Shown: one piece after another, positions 32,591 to 41,265 of the stretch | How positions within the stretch are numbered: position 1 is the stretch's first letter | Layout: each line of letters opens with the position of its first letter | From: Actinophytocola sp963826035 | Lineage (GTDB): Bacteria > Actinomycetota > Actinomycetes > Mycobacteriales > Pseudonocardiaceae | Assembly (NCBI GenBank): GCA_963826035.1 | Contig: CAWGVZ010000010.1 | Span: 620,001-684,000 of the forward strand | Length of the DNA: 64,000 nucleotides | Direction: 5' to 3' | Position numbers and translations under genes: made by a program | Notes under the pieces: model-generated | Seen by the model: the letters and a program-made list of their open reading frames with translations, nothing else | Databases searched by the model: none | What the model was told of the DNA's origin: nothing

Positions 32591-34846
32591 TTAGGCCTCC
32601 GCCGGAGCCGGCTCGTCGGTCTTGGCCTCGGTGCCCGCGTCGGCCTTGTCCGCGTCCTCGTTGACCAGCACCAGGCTGATCTTGCCGCGCTGGTCGATGT
32701 CGGCGATCTCCACGCGGAGCTTGTCGCCGACCTTGACCACGTCCTCGACCTTGCCGATGCGCTTGCCGTTGCCCAGCTTCGAGATGTGGACGAGGCCGTC
32801 CTTGCCGGGCAGCAGCGAGACGAACGCGCCGAACGCGGCCGTCTTCACCACGGTGCCGAGGAAGCGCTCGCCGATCTTCGGCAGCTGCGGGTTGGCGATG
32901 GCGTTGATCATGCCGATCGCCGCCTCGGCGGACGGGCCGTCCGCCGCACCGACGTAGATCGTGCCGTCGTCCTCGATGGAGATGTCGGCACCGGTCTGCT
33001 CGGTGATCGAGTTGATCATCTTGCCCTTCGGGCCGATGACCTCGCCGATCTTGTCGACCGGGATCTTCACCGACGTGACGCGCGGCGAGTACGGGCTCAT
33101 GTCATCCGGCGTGGAGATGGCCTCGGCCATGACCTCGAGGATGGTGAAGCGCGCGTCCTTCGCCTGGTTCAGCGCGGCGCCGAGCACCTCGGACGGGATG
33201 CCGTCGAGCTTCGTGTCCAGCTGCAGCGCGGTCACGAAGTCCTTGGTACCGGCGACCTTGAAGTCCATGTCGCCGAACGCGTCCTCCGCACCCAGGATGT
33301 CGGTCAACGCGACATAGCGCGTTTCGCCATCGACCTCGTCGGACACCAGGCCCATGGCGATACCCGAGACCGGGGCCTTCAGCGGCACGCCGGCGTTGAG
33401 CAGCGACATGGTCGAGGCGCACACGGAGCCCATGGACGTCGAGCCGTTGGAGCTCAGCGCCTCGGACACCTGGCGGATCGCGTACGGGAACTCGTCCCGC
33501 TTCGGCAGCACGGGGATCAGGGCCCGCTCGGCGAGCGCGCCGTGCCCGATCTCGCGCCGCTTCGGCGAACCGACGCGGCCGGTCTCGCCGGTGGAGAACG
33601 GCGGGAAGTTGTAGTGGTGCAGGTAGCGCTTGTGCGTCTCCGGGGACAACGAGTCGATCTGCTGCTCCATGCGCAGCATGTTCAGCGTGGTGACACCCAG
33701 GATCTGGGTCTCGCCGCGCTCGAACAGCGCCGAGCCGTGCGCCCGCGGGATCAGCGCGACCTCGGCGGACAGCTGCCGGATGTCGGTGAGGCCACGGCCG
33801 TCGATGCGGACCTTGTCACGCAGGATCCGCTGGCGGACCAGCTTCTTGTTCAGCGACCGGAACGCGGCGCCGATCTCCTTCTCGCGACCCTCGAAGGCGC
33901 CGCCCTCGACCGCACCGACCTTCTCGAGCGCGGCGGCCTTGACCTCGTCGAGCCGGGACTCGCGCTCGGCCTTGCCGGCGATGGTCAGAGCCTGCGCCAG
34001 GTCGTCGGACACGGCGGCCGTGACGGCCTCGATCGCGTCCGGCTGGTAGGCCGGGTACGTCGGGTAGTCGCGGGTCTCCTTGGCGGCGACCTCTGCCAGG
34101 CGCGCCTGCGCCTCGCACAGCACCTTGATGAACGGCTTGGCCGCCTCGAGACCGGCGGCCACGACCTCCTCGGTCGGCGCGACGGCGCCGTCCGCGATCA
34201 GGTCGAGCACGTTCGCGGCGGCCTCGGCCTCGACCATCATGATGGCCACATCGCCCGAGTCGACCACGCGGCCGGCGACCACCATGTCGAACGAGGCCTT
34301 CTCCAGCTGCTCGTGGGTCGGGAACGCCACCCACTGCTCACCGATCAGCGCGACGCGCACGCCGCCGACCGGGCCGGAGAACGGCAGGCCCGCGAGCTGC
34401 GTGGACGCGGACGCGGCGTTGATCGCCACGACGTCGTACAGGTCCTGTGGGTTGAGCGACTGGACGGTGATGACCACCTGGATCTCGTTGCGCAGGCCGT
34501 CGACGAACGACGGGCGCAGCGGGCGGTCGATCAGCCGGCAGGTGAGGATCGCGTCGGTGGACGGCCGGCCCTCACGGCGGAAGAACGAGCCGGGGATCTT
34601 CCCGATCGCGTACATCCGCTCCTCGACGTCCACGGTCAGCGGGAAGAAGTCGAAGTGCTCCTTCGGGTGCTTGGACGCGGTGGTCGCGCTCAGCAGCATG
34701 GTCTCCTCGTCGAGGTAGGCCACGACGCTGCCCGCGGCCTGCCGGGCGAGCCGGCCGGTCTCGAAGCGGATGGTGCGCTTTCCGAAGTTGCCGTTGTCGA
34801 TCACGGCAGTGGTCTCGTGAACTCCAGCCTGGCTGAAGTCAGTCAT
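32591..34846 (-). CDS. pnp: Polyribonucleotide nucleotidyltransferase
   Basis: A 751-residue 3'-5' phosphorolytic exonuclease and RNA 3'-polymerase. Two RNase PH domains (~10-240, ~340-560) flank a helical linker, followed by a KH domain with GPKG (SVKIPVDKIGEVIGPKGKM) and a C-terminal S1 domain (GTVVKTAAFGAFVSLLPGKDGLVHIS). An acidic Ala/Glu/Asp tail ends it. The 279-bp gap upstream to rpsO is hairpin-rich, as expected for an autoregulated pnp leader. Confidence 0.97.
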   Translation of the reverse strand: MTDFSQAGVHETTAVIDNGNFGKRTIRFETGRLARQAAGSVVAYLDEETMLLSATTASKHPKEHFDFFPLTVDVEERMYAIGKIPGSFFRREGRPSTDAILTCRLIDRPLRPSFVDGLRNEIQVVITVQSLNPQDLYDVVAINAASASTQLAGLPFSGPVGGVRVALIGEQWVAFPTHEQLEKASFDMVVAGRVVDSGDVAIMMVEAEAAANVLDLIADGAVAPTEEVVAAGLEAAKPFIKVLCEAQARLAEVAAKETRDYPTYPAYQPDAIEAVTAAVSDDLAQALTIAGKAERESRLDEVKAAALEKVGAVEGGAFEGREKEIGAAFRSLNKKLVRQRILRDKVRIDGRGLTDIRQLSAEVALIPRAHGSALFERGETQILGVTTLNMLRMEQQIDSLSPETHKRYLHHYNFPPFSTGETGRVGSPKRREIGHGALAERALIPVLPKRDEFPYAIRQVSEALSSNGSTSMGSVCASTMSLLNAGVPLKAPVSGIAMGLVSDEVDGETRYVALTDILGAEDAFGDMDFKVAGTKDFVTALQLDTKLDGIPSEVLGAALNQAKDARFTILEVMAEAISTPDDMSPYSPRVTSVKIPVDKIGEVIGPKGKMINSITEQTGADISIEDDGTIYVGAADGPSAEAAIGMINAIANPQLPKIGERFLGTVVKTAAFGAFVSLLPGKDGLVHISKLGNGKRIGKVEDVVKVGDKLRVEIADIDQRGKISLVLVNEDADKADAGTEAKTDEPAPAEA

Positions 34847-35088
34847 GTATTACTCCTCGTCATTCACGGGCGCGCACACCCCATACGGGGCACGGGTCGT
34901 GGTCTACGACGATGCTCGCTTCGCAAGCTCCGCTCATACGAGGCCGGTCTTCGATCGAAGCCCCCGGGGCAGAAGCGTGTCTTCGCTTCGCTTAACCCGG
35001 GAACCACTACCGAGGACCGGCGATCTGATCCCCGTACGCGGCGCGCATTGTTCGCCCTTTGGTTCTTTAAAAGTCCGATATAGACGCG
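34847..35088 (-). promoter_or_regulatory. pnp leader with stacked hairpins
   Basis: The rpsO-pnp gap contains a 12-bp palindrome CTTCGATCGAAG (34949-34960), a hairpin GAAGCG/CGCTTC (34972-34989) and paired CCCGGG blocks around them. Near 35050-35085 the sequence is AT-richer (TTTAAAAG, GATATAG), a plausible promoter for pnp. In other bacteria pnp controls its own leader, so a similar role is inferred. Confidence 0.5.
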
Positions 35089-35116
35089 GGGGGAGCGGTC
35101 CCATGACCACTCCCCC
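35089..35116 (-). terminator. Hairpin terminator after rpsO
   Basis: GGGGGAG and CTCCCCC arms with an inner GGTC/GACC pair lie 10 bases after the rpsO stop; a T-rich run follows on the transcribed strand further on. Confidence 0.7.
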
Positions 35117-35125
35117 TCAGGGTCC

Positions 35126-35395
35126 TTATCGGCGCAGGCCGAGTCGCTGGATCAGCGACCGGTAGCGTTCGATGTCCACCTTGGTCAGGTAGTTGAGCAG
35201 CCGGCGGCGACGGCCGACCAGCAGCAACAGACCCCGACGCGAGTGGTGGTCGTGCTTGTGCACCTTCAGGTGCTCGGTCAGGTCACTGATGCGCTTGGTC
35301 AGCATCGCGACCTGGGCCTCGGGTGAGCCGGTGTCGTTGTCGTGGACCCCGTACTCGCCCAGGATGGTCTTCTTTTGTTCGGTGGACAGAGCCAC
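35126..35395 (-). CDS. rpsO: 30S ribosomal protein S15 (uS15)
   Basis: An 89-residue 16S rRNA-binding protein of the 30S platform. The whole family pattern is seen: TEQKKTILGEYGVHDNDTGS near the start, HKHDHHSRRGLL in the middle and LNYL with RYRSLIQRLGLRR at the end. The GTG at 35395 follows GAGGAG at good distance; the frame is open 25 codons more upstream but that part is not S15. It precedes pnp as in most bacteria. Confidence 0.97.
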   Translation of the reverse strand: MALSTEQKKTILGEYGVHDNDTGSPEAQVAMLTKRISDLTEHLKVHKHDHHSRRGLLLLVGRRRRLLNYLTKVDIERYRSLIQRLGLRR

Positions 35396-35525
35396 TCGTG
35401 CGTCTCCTCGATCTGATGATGTGCCGTGCGGATTTCCCGAGAGGGAGGACATGCAGGTATCGGCCGCCACGGACCGCAGCCGAACCTAAACGCCGAGGGT
35501 AGCAGGTGGTTCGTTAGCGCTGCCT

Positions 35526-35582
35526 AGAGGGCGCGCGAACAAGGCATGGCGGCGCCCGCCGCGCCCTATTCGCGCGCCCTCT
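35526..35582 (-). repeat. Structured inverted-repeat element, short form
   Basis: Arms AGAGGGCGCGCGAA and TTCGCGCGCCCTCT (14 bp) enclose GGCATGGCGGCGCCCGCCGCGCC. The ends and the GGCGCGGCGGGCGCCGCCAT segment match the outer parts of the 165-nt element at 16006-16170, lacking its central hairpin. The end of the RNA-ligase-like gene, including its TAG stop, is inside one arm. Confidence 0.8.
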
Positions 35583-36126
35583 TGCTGGCCAGTGCTACCC
35601 GGTCGAGCGCGGTGTAGACCGGCCCGTCGGGGGTGGAGTCGCTGCGGAACAGCACCACCTCGTCGGTGGACCACCACCGCCCACGGTACCCGTCCAGCGC
35701 CCGCACCACGCTCATCGCGACCTCGTTGCCGATCTTGCCGCGCTTCCACCTGGCGATGGTCACGTGCGGCACGAACGCCAGGTTCGTGGCCTGCGCCGGG
35801 TCCGGGGCCAGCTCGCCGGCCAGCCGGTTCAGCAGGGCCACCTGGGCCCGGTCGCGCGGGTTCACGCCGATCCACAGCACGCCCGGGAACTGGCCGGCCG
35901 CCCGCAGCCGCACGTGCGCGGGAGCGAGCGCGGCGGCCCGGCGGCGGAACCACGCGCCGCGCCGGTCGGCGTGCTCGCGATCGCCGTAGAAGCCCAGCGT
36001 TATGTGCCAGCGCTCGGGCGGGATCCACGTCAGCTCGTCGGTCCCGGCACGCACCTCGGCGAGTCGTTGATCGAGCTCGGTCCGGACGTGCGCGGGCAGG
36101 TCTATAGCGGAGAAGAGACGCACCAT
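35566..36126 (-). CDS. thpR: RNA 2',3'-cyclic phosphodiesterase / 2'-5' RNA ligase-like
   Basis: A 186-residue member of the 2H phosphoesterase family with both HxT motifs, HITL (His41) and HVTI (His121), 80 residues apart. It hydrolyses 2',3'-cyclic phosphate RNA ends and can ligate tRNA halves in vitro. ATG at 36126 is preferred; a TTG at 36144 touching the upstream stop is possible and would couple translation. The last codons KRARE-stop form part of a structured repeat arm. Confidence 0.88.
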   Translation of the reverse strand: MVRLFSAIDLPAHVRTELDQRLAEVRAGTDELTWIPPERWHITLGFYGDREHADRRGAWFRRRAAALAPAHVRLRAAGQFPGVLWIGVNPRDRAQVALLNRLAGELAPDPAQATNLAFVPHVTIARWKRGKIGNEVAMSVVRALDGYRGRWWSTDEVVLFRSDSTPDGPVYTALDRVALASKRARE

Positions 36127-36144
36127 CTGTTCAGCCGGCCGCAA

Positions 36145-36630
36145 TCACTGCGGCTGGCCGGCGCGACGCAGCAGGTCCGCCAGCTCGGGGAATCTGCCGC
36201 TCAGCAGGCCGGCGGCGGCCGTCAGGTCGTTCGCCTCGGCCACCCGGCGCAGCGCGGCGACCGCCACCCGGTCGTTGCGGCCGATGTCGACCGGCAGGTT
36301 GTCCCTGGTCACCGAGGGCCGCGAGGTGCGGACCTCCTCCATGGCGCGGATCATGGCTTCCTTTTTACCGGCCGCGACGTCGGGCACCAGGATCTTGCGC
36401 TCGAGCATGATCAGCCGGGCGAGCACGGCCGGGTTGCCGATCTTGGCGCGCCTGCCGCTCATCACCTGACTGAGCATCGGCGCGCTGATGCCGAGCACGT
36501 CGGCCAGGAAGGCCTGGGAGATGTCAAACGCGACAACCAGCCGTCGGACCCGATCTCCCAGCGGTTCGCCGTACCACTCCCGCTGCAGCGCGAGGTTACG
36601 CTGGACGATCTTGTGGTCCTCCACCTTCAA
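36145..36630 (-). CDS. XRE-like helix-turn-helix DNA-binding protein
   Basis: A 161-residue protein with an HTH at ~27-70 (LVVAFDISQAFLADVLGISA then PMLSQVMSGRRAKIGNP). A C-terminal helical part follows (VAVAALRRVAEANDLTAAAG). Such proteins are widespread in actinobacteria; no target is known. Its stop is adjacent to the possible TTG start of thpR, so they form an operon. Confidence 0.8.
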   Translation of the reverse strand: MKVEDHKIVQRNLALQREWYGEPLGDRVRRLVVAFDISQAFLADVLGISAPMLSQVMSGRRAKIGNPAVLARLIMLERKILVPDVAAGKKEAMIRAMEEVRTSRPSVTRDNLPVDIGRNDRVAVAALRRVAEANDLTAAAGLLSGRFPELADLLRRAGQPQ

Positions 36631-36785
36631 CTCTCCCCTGTTCCCACGCGTGTACTGCTCCGGTACTGCGGGACCGGATCTTTCAGCATCTTGCCAGGCC
36701 CGTCCTGATTACGTGGTAAATCACGACACCTGTTCGCATGTGCACCATCGAGTGACCACCCGGGTTAGTCCGATCGGGCGACTAC

Positions 36786-37733
36786 TCAGTCCAGGATCAC
36801 GCGGGTCTGGCGGACGTCGTCGTGCATCTGTTCGACCAGCGCGTCGCTCGTGTCGAACCGTTCCATGTCGCGGAGCTTGGTGACGAAGTCGACGGCCACG
36901 CGCTGGCCGTAGAAGTCCTCGTCCACGTCGAGGACGAACGCCTCGACGCGCCGCTCGCGCCCGGAGAAGGTCGGGTTGGTGCCCACCGAGACGGCGGCCT
37001 TCAGCGGGGCCCGGTTCGGGGCGTTGAGCAGGGAGAACCACACGGCGTAGACCCCGTCGGCCGGTACCGCGGCGAACCGGGGGGTGGACAGATTGGCCGT
37101 CGGGAAGCCCAGCTCGTGGCCCCGCCGGTCGCCGCGCACGACGATGCCCTCCAGCCGGTGCGGCCGGCCGAGCGCGGCGGCCGCCGAGCCGACGTCGCCG
37201 GCGTTGACGCACGCGCGGATGTAGGTGGAGGAGAACGTGATCTCGCCGGTGTGGTTCGGCGCGGAGACGAGCTTGGCCCCCTCGGCCGCGAAGCCGAACC
37301 GCTGGCCGAGCCGGCTGAGCAGCTCCACGTTGCCGGCCGCGCGATGGCCGAACGTGAAGTTCTCCCCCACCACGACGGCCGCCACGTGCAGCCGTTCGAC
37401 CAGCACCTCGTGCACGAACTCGTCGGCCGGCACCTTGGACAGCTCGAGGGTGAACGGGAGGACGCAGAAGACGTCCATGCCCAGCTGCTCGACCAGCTCC
37501 GCCTTGCGACGCAGGGTGGTGAGCTGGGCGGGGTGGCTGCCCGGCCGGAGGACCTCGGAGGGGTGCGGGTCGAACGTGACGAGCACGCTGCGCAAGTCGC
37601 GCTCCTTGGCGAGTGCCACCGAGCGGTTGATCAGCTCCTGATGGCCGAGGTGCACCCCGTCGAACACTCCGATGGTGGCCACACAGCGACCCCATCCACC
37701 GGGCATGTCCTCCAACCCGCGCCACCTCTGCAC
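36786..37733 (-). CDS. ribF: Bifunctional riboflavin kinase/FAD synthetase
   Basis: A 315-residue enzyme making FMN and FAD. The N-terminal adenylyltransferase shows IGVFDGVHLGHQ, FDPHPSEVL and GENFTFGHRAAG, then SSTYIR. The C-terminal kinase shows RGHELGFPTANLS and the acid-rich HVLDVDEDFYG-like block (FVLDVDEDFYGQ). GTG start at 37733. In many actinobacteria ribF sits beside truB and rpsO; here it is 3.5 kb from truB, with hydrolase genes in between. Confidence 0.95.
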   Translation of the reverse strand: MQRWRGLEDMPGGWGRCVATIGVFDGVHLGHQELINRSVALAKERDLRSVLVTFDPHPSEVLRPGSHPAQLTTLRRKAELVEQLGMDVFCVLPFTLELSKVPADEFVHEVLVERLHVAAVVVGENFTFGHRAAGNVELLSRLGQRFGFAAEGAKLVSAPNHTGEITFSSTYIRACVNAGDVGSAAAALGRPHRLEGIVVRGDRRGHELGFPTANLSTPRFAAVPADGVYAVWFSLLNAPNRAPLKAAVSVGTNPTFSGRERRVEAFVLDVDEDFYGQRVAVDFVTKLRDMERFDTSDALVEQMHDDVRQTRVILD

Positions 37734-37811
37734 GGCCCCACCCTACTGAGCCGGGGCCCCGGCCGGGTGGTGACGTACCCAACGCGCCGCCCTCTTGACG
37801 ATCATACTAAT

Positions 37812-37831
37812 TTTAGGTCGTGCAACCTAAA
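37812..37831 (+). promoter_or_regulatory. TetR operator overlapping the start codon
   Basis: TTTAGGT (37812-37818) and ACCTAAA (37825-37831) form a perfect inverted repeat with a 6-base spacer. The GTG at 37820 is inside the spacer, so the downstream TetR gene probably makes a leaderless message and represses it by binding over its own start. Confidence 0.72.
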
Positions 37832-38428
37832 GTGGAGCTGACCTTCACGGAGACGGCGCGCCGGCAGCAGATCGTGGCGGCCGCGATCGAGACCATCGCC
37901 GAGCTGGGGTACGCACGGGCGTCCTTCGCGCGGATCGCGGAGCGTGCGGGCCTGAGCAGCCCGGGGCTGATCTCGTACCACTTCGCGGGGAAGGACGACC
38001 TGATCGGGCAGGTGGTGGCCGACGTCTACGCCACCGGCGGCGCCGTGGTGGTGCCGCACGGCGAGACCGCTCGCGACGCACTGCGGGCCTACGTGGCGGG
38101 CAGCATCTCCTTCTACGACACGCACCGCACGCACATGAAGGCGCTGGTGCAGATCCTGCTGGGCCACCCGGAGGCCCGCGCGCGCTGGGTCGACGCGCCC
38201 AACGCGGCCGAGCTCGACGGGATCGAGGAACTGCTGGCCCGCGGCCAGCGCGCCGGCGAGTTCCGCGAGTTCCCCCCGCGCACCGTGGCGCTGATCATCC
38301 GCCAACTGCTCTCGGGCGCGTTGCAGTACCTGCTCACCGAGCCGGACGCCGACCTGGCCGGCTACACCCGCGAACTGGTGGCCGTGTGCGAGCACGCCGT
38401 CCTGATGGAGAGGAACTCGGATGCCTGA
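37820..38428 (+). CDS. TetR family transcriptional regulator
   Basis: A 202-residue repressor: N-terminal HTH at ~12-58 (RRQQIVAAAIETIAELGYAR... LSSPGLISYHFAGKDDLIGQ) and a helical ligand domain. GTG at 37820 or the later GTG at 37832 may start it; neither has a Shine-Dalgarno. It overlaps the serine hydrolase gene by 8 bp, so it most likely controls that gene and itself through the palindrome at 37812. Confidence 0.88.
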   Translation: MQPKVELTFTETARRQQIVAAAIETIAELGYARASFARIAERAGLSSPGLISYHFAGKDDLIGQVVADVYATGGAVVVPHGETARDALRAYVAGSISFYDTHRTHMKALVQILLGHPEARARWVDAPNAAELDGIEELLARGQRAGEFREFPPRTVALIIRQLLSGALQYLLTEPDADLAGYTRELVAVCEHAVLMERNSDA

Positions 38429-39599
38429 GATCGAGGGCGAGACCGCCCGGGAGTTCGCGGCGGTCCACGAGACGTTCGCCGCGAACTTCGCCGACGGTGC
38501 GGAGGTGGGGGCCGCCGTCAGCGTGTACCTGCACGGGGAGAAGGTCGTCGACCTGTGGGGCGGGGTCGCCGATCCGGCGGAGGCCCGGCCATGGCGGCGC
38601 GACACGCTGCAGGCCGTCTACTCCACCACCAAGGGCGCGACCGCCGCGTGCGCGCTGCTGCTCGCTCAGCGCGGTGAGCTGGACCTGGACGCTCCCGTGG
38701 CCGACTACTGGCCGGAGTTCGCCGCGGCGGGCAAGCAGGACATCCCCGTCCGCTGGCTGCTCAGCCACCAAGCCGGCCTGCCGACCGTGGACCGGCCGGT
38801 TCCCCTGGCCGACGCACTGGCCTGGGAGCCCGTGGTCGAGGCGCTGGCCGCTCAGCGTCCACTGTGGACGCCCGGCACCGAGCACGGCTACCACGCGCTC
38901 ACGTTCGGCTGGCTCGTCGGCGAAGTCGTGCGCCGCGTGTTCGGTCACGGCCTCGGGGCGTTCTTCCGCACGGAGATCGCCGAACCGCTGGACCTCGACT
39001 TCTGGATCGGGCTGCCCAAGTCCGAGCATCACCGGGTGAGCCGGATCGTCGAGCCCGCGGCCGATCCCGGCGCCACGGCCGCGCTGGACCTGGACGCGCT
39101 GCCCGAGCCGATGCGGGACATCATGACGGCCTACACCGACCCGACATCGCTGACCTCGCGGGCTTACGGCTTCGTGGAACCCCGGCCGGACAACAACGAT
39201 CCGGACGTCCTGGCCGCCGAGGTCCCCGCCACCAACGGCGTGTGCACCGCACGCGCGCTGGCCCGGTTCTACGCGGCGCTGATCGGCGAGGTCGACGGCC
39301 ACCGCGTCCTCGACCCCGGCACCTTGCGCGCCGCGACGAACGAACAGGCCGCCGGCGTCGACCGCATCCTGCGCGTCCCGGTCCGGTGGAGCACGGGTTT
39401 CGCCCTGTACACCGACCAGTCGCCGTGGCTGCCGGAGACCATGTTCGGGTTCTCCGGCCTCGGCGGCTCGATCGGCTTCGCCGACCCCCACACGGGACTG
39501 GCGTTCGGGTACGTGATGAACCACCTCAGCTCGGGCATGGCCCCCGACCCACGTGCCGCGAAGCTGGTCACCGCGGTGCGCGCGGCACTCACGTCCTGA
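38421..39599 (+). CDS. Serine hydrolase, class C beta-lactamase/EstB family
   Basis: A 392-residue cytoplasmic hydrolase (no signal peptide) of the beta-lactamase-related family that includes esterase EstB and D-aminopeptidases. The nucleophile motif SxxK is STTK (Ser68, Lys71), Tyr157 in EHGYHAL takes the YxN position, and the C-terminal GLGGSIGFADP replaces the KTG box. Because it is not exported it is more likely an esterase than a resistance enzyme. It is the target gene of the overlapping TetR. Confidence 0.88.
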   Translation: MPEIEGETAREFAAVHETFAANFADGAEVGAAVSVYLHGEKVVDLWGGVADPAEARPWRRDTLQAVYSTTKGATAACALLLAQRGELDLDAPVADYWPEFAAAGKQDIPVRWLLSHQAGLPTVDRPVPLADALAWEPVVEALAAQRPLWTPGTEHGYHALTFGWLVGEVVRRVFGHGLGAFFRTEIAEPLDLDFWIGLPKSEHHRVSRIVEPAADPGATAALDLDALPEPMRDIMTAYTDPTSLTSRAYGFVEPRPDNNDPDVLAAEVPATNGVCTARALARFYAALIGEVDGHRVLDPGTLRAATNEQAAGVDRILRVPVRWSTGFALYTDQSPWLPETMFGFSGLGGSIGFADPHTGLAFGYVMNHLSSGMAPDPRAAKLVTAVRAALTS

Positions 39600-39611
39600 C
39601 CCGAGTGCCTC

Positions 39612-39654
39612 GAATGGGTCATTGAGGACGGTGAGCGTCCCCAATGACCCATTC
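39612..39654. terminator. Bidirectional hairpin between convergent genes
   Basis: GAATGGGTCATTG and CAATGACCCATTC (13 bp) plus an inner GGACG/CGTCC pair with a 5-base loop. It lies between the serine hydrolase and amidohydrolase stops. Confidence 0.82.
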
Positions 39655-39692
39655 AGGGCATGGCCACCGTCACGCACGCGCCGCCACGCACG

Positions 39693-41129
39693 TCAGCGGA
39701 TCGGGCCGTGGCACGGGCATGGGGTGGCGGCCGTGGCCGGTGCGGTCGCGGCCACCCGCTCCACCTCCGCCAGGATCGTCAGCCGCTCGGCCGCGTCGAT
39801 GTAGCGGCCGCGGACCACCACGCCCGACAGGCGCTTCGTGTTCGCGATGTCGTCGAGGGGGTTCGCGTCCAGGATCGCCAGGTCGGCCGCGTGCCGGGGC
39901 GTCACCCGGCCCGACTCGACGCCCAGGAACCTCGCGGGCTCGGCGGTCGCCGCGTACAGCGCGGCCATCGGCGACAGGCCCGCCGTCACCAGCCAACCCA
40001 GCTCGTCGTGCAGCGAGAAGCCCGGGTACACGGCACACGTGCCGGTGTCGGTGCCCGCCATGATCGGCACGCCCGCGCGGTGCATGTCCCCCACCGTGCG
40101 CAGCCGGAACTCGAACATCGCCGCCCACTCGGCGTCCTCCGCGGGCGCCCGGTCCTTCAGGTAGAGCTCCGACCGCGCCAGGTGCTGGCTCTGCACGGCC
40201 GACTCCGGCAGGTACTTGTTGCGGGGGTCGGCGTCGATGTCGAGCGACCGCGCGAAGTCCAGGCCGTAGTGCATGGCGAGCGTCGGCACCTGCCGGGTGT
40301 GCCGCCGGGCGAACCGGCCGTACACGGCGCGCGCCTTCGCCGGGCTGTGACTGTGCGCCGCCCGCCACTCCAGCGGGTGCATGGCGGCGAACCAACCGCT
40401 GTAGTCGCCCAGCTCGAGCCGGATGCGCGCGATCTCCGCCCGGATCCGCGGCTCCTCGCGCGAGGTGTCGAACGGCGCCGAGAACACGTGCTCGACGCTC
40501 GCGTGCCCCAGGTCGGCGGCCTCGGCGATCGGCACGTCGTCCGGGCAGTGCCCGGCGAACGGAATGCCTACCCGGTGCGACTCGGCGGCCAGCGCCCGGT
40601 ACGCGGCGCGCGGCACCCGCGAGTAGACCTTGATGAAGTCGGTGCCGGCCGCCGCCTCCTGCCGGACCGCCGCCCGGGCGGCCGCCGCGTCCGCCACCTG
40701 GACGACGTCCAGCCACGCCGGATCCCAGATGCTCGGCGAACCGTCGATGATCCGGCTGCTGATCGTGTACCGAGGGCCGAGCAGCGTGCCGGCGTCGATG
40801 CGCGTGCGCCAGTCCCTGGCCAGCGGCGAGCCGGACAGCTCGCGCACGGTCGTGACCCCGTTGGCCACCCACAACGCCGGGTCGATGCCCTCCGCCTGCG
40901 CGTGCGTGTGCATGTCGGCGAGGCCGGGGATCACGTACTTGCCGCTCAGGTCGACGACCGTGGCACCGGGCGGCACCCGCGCCGCGCCGACGTCGGTGAT
41001 CCGGTCGCCGCGGATGATCACCGTGGCGTCGGGCAGCACCTTGCCGCTGTACGGGTCGATGACCGTGGCATGGGTGAGCGCGAGCCCACCGAGCCGCTCG
41101 GCCGCCGCGAACGTGGGCCTGGTGAGCAC
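39693..41129 (-). CDS. Amidohydrolase family protein (possible frameshifted Tat signal)
   Basis: A 478-residue metal-dependent hydrolase. Metal-binding motif MHTH follows YVIPGLAD; HCPDD, EHVF and AGTDTGT supply the other ligands; it resembles imidazolonepropionase/prolidase-like cytosine-deaminase relatives. The frame's only reasonable start is the GTG at 41129. Just upstream, in a different frame, an ATG at 41194 gives MTRKLSRRSMIVAGM, a twin-arginine-like start, so a frameshift may have cut the signal off. Substrate unknown. Confidence 0.78.
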   Translation of the reverse strand: MLTRPTFAAAERLGGLALTHATVIDPYSGKVLPDATVIIRGDRITDVGAARVPPGATVVDLSGKYVIPGLADMHTHAQAEGIDPALWVANGVTTVRELSGSPLARDWRTRIDAGTLLGPRYTISSRIIDGSPSIWDPAWLDVVQVADAAAARAAVRQEAAAGTDFIKVYSRVPRAAYRALAAESHRVGIPFAGHCPDDVPIAEAADLGHASVEHVFSAPFDTSREEPRIRAEIARIRLELGDYSGWFAAMHPLEWRAAHSHSPAKARAVYGRFARRHTRQVPTLAMHYGLDFARSLDIDADPRNKYLPESAVQSQHLARSELYLKDRAPAEDAEWAAMFEFRLRTVGDMHRAGVPIMAGTDTGTCAVYPGFSLHDELGWLVTAGLSPMAALYAATAEPARFLGVESGRVTPRHAADLAILDANPLDDIANTKRLSGVVVRGRYIDAAERLTILAEVERVAATAPATAATPCPCHGPIR

Positions 41130-41265
41130 TCCGGCGGCATGGTGTGGTTCATCCCGGCGACGATCATGCTGCGACGCGAGAGTTTCCTTGTCATACAGGA
41201 AATCCTGCCGCGTCCCACGGTGTCGATCACTACCGCCGGCACCCATGTTCAGGGTAGGGCTACCC

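Noticed and set aside
34847..35125. Small gene between pnp and rpsO
   Set aside because: Short frames here lack a Shine-Dalgarno and consist of hairpin DNA; a leader is the better explanation.
38421..39599. Beta-lactam resistance gene
   Set aside because: No signal peptide and a non-canonical KTG box; EstB-like esterase is more likely.
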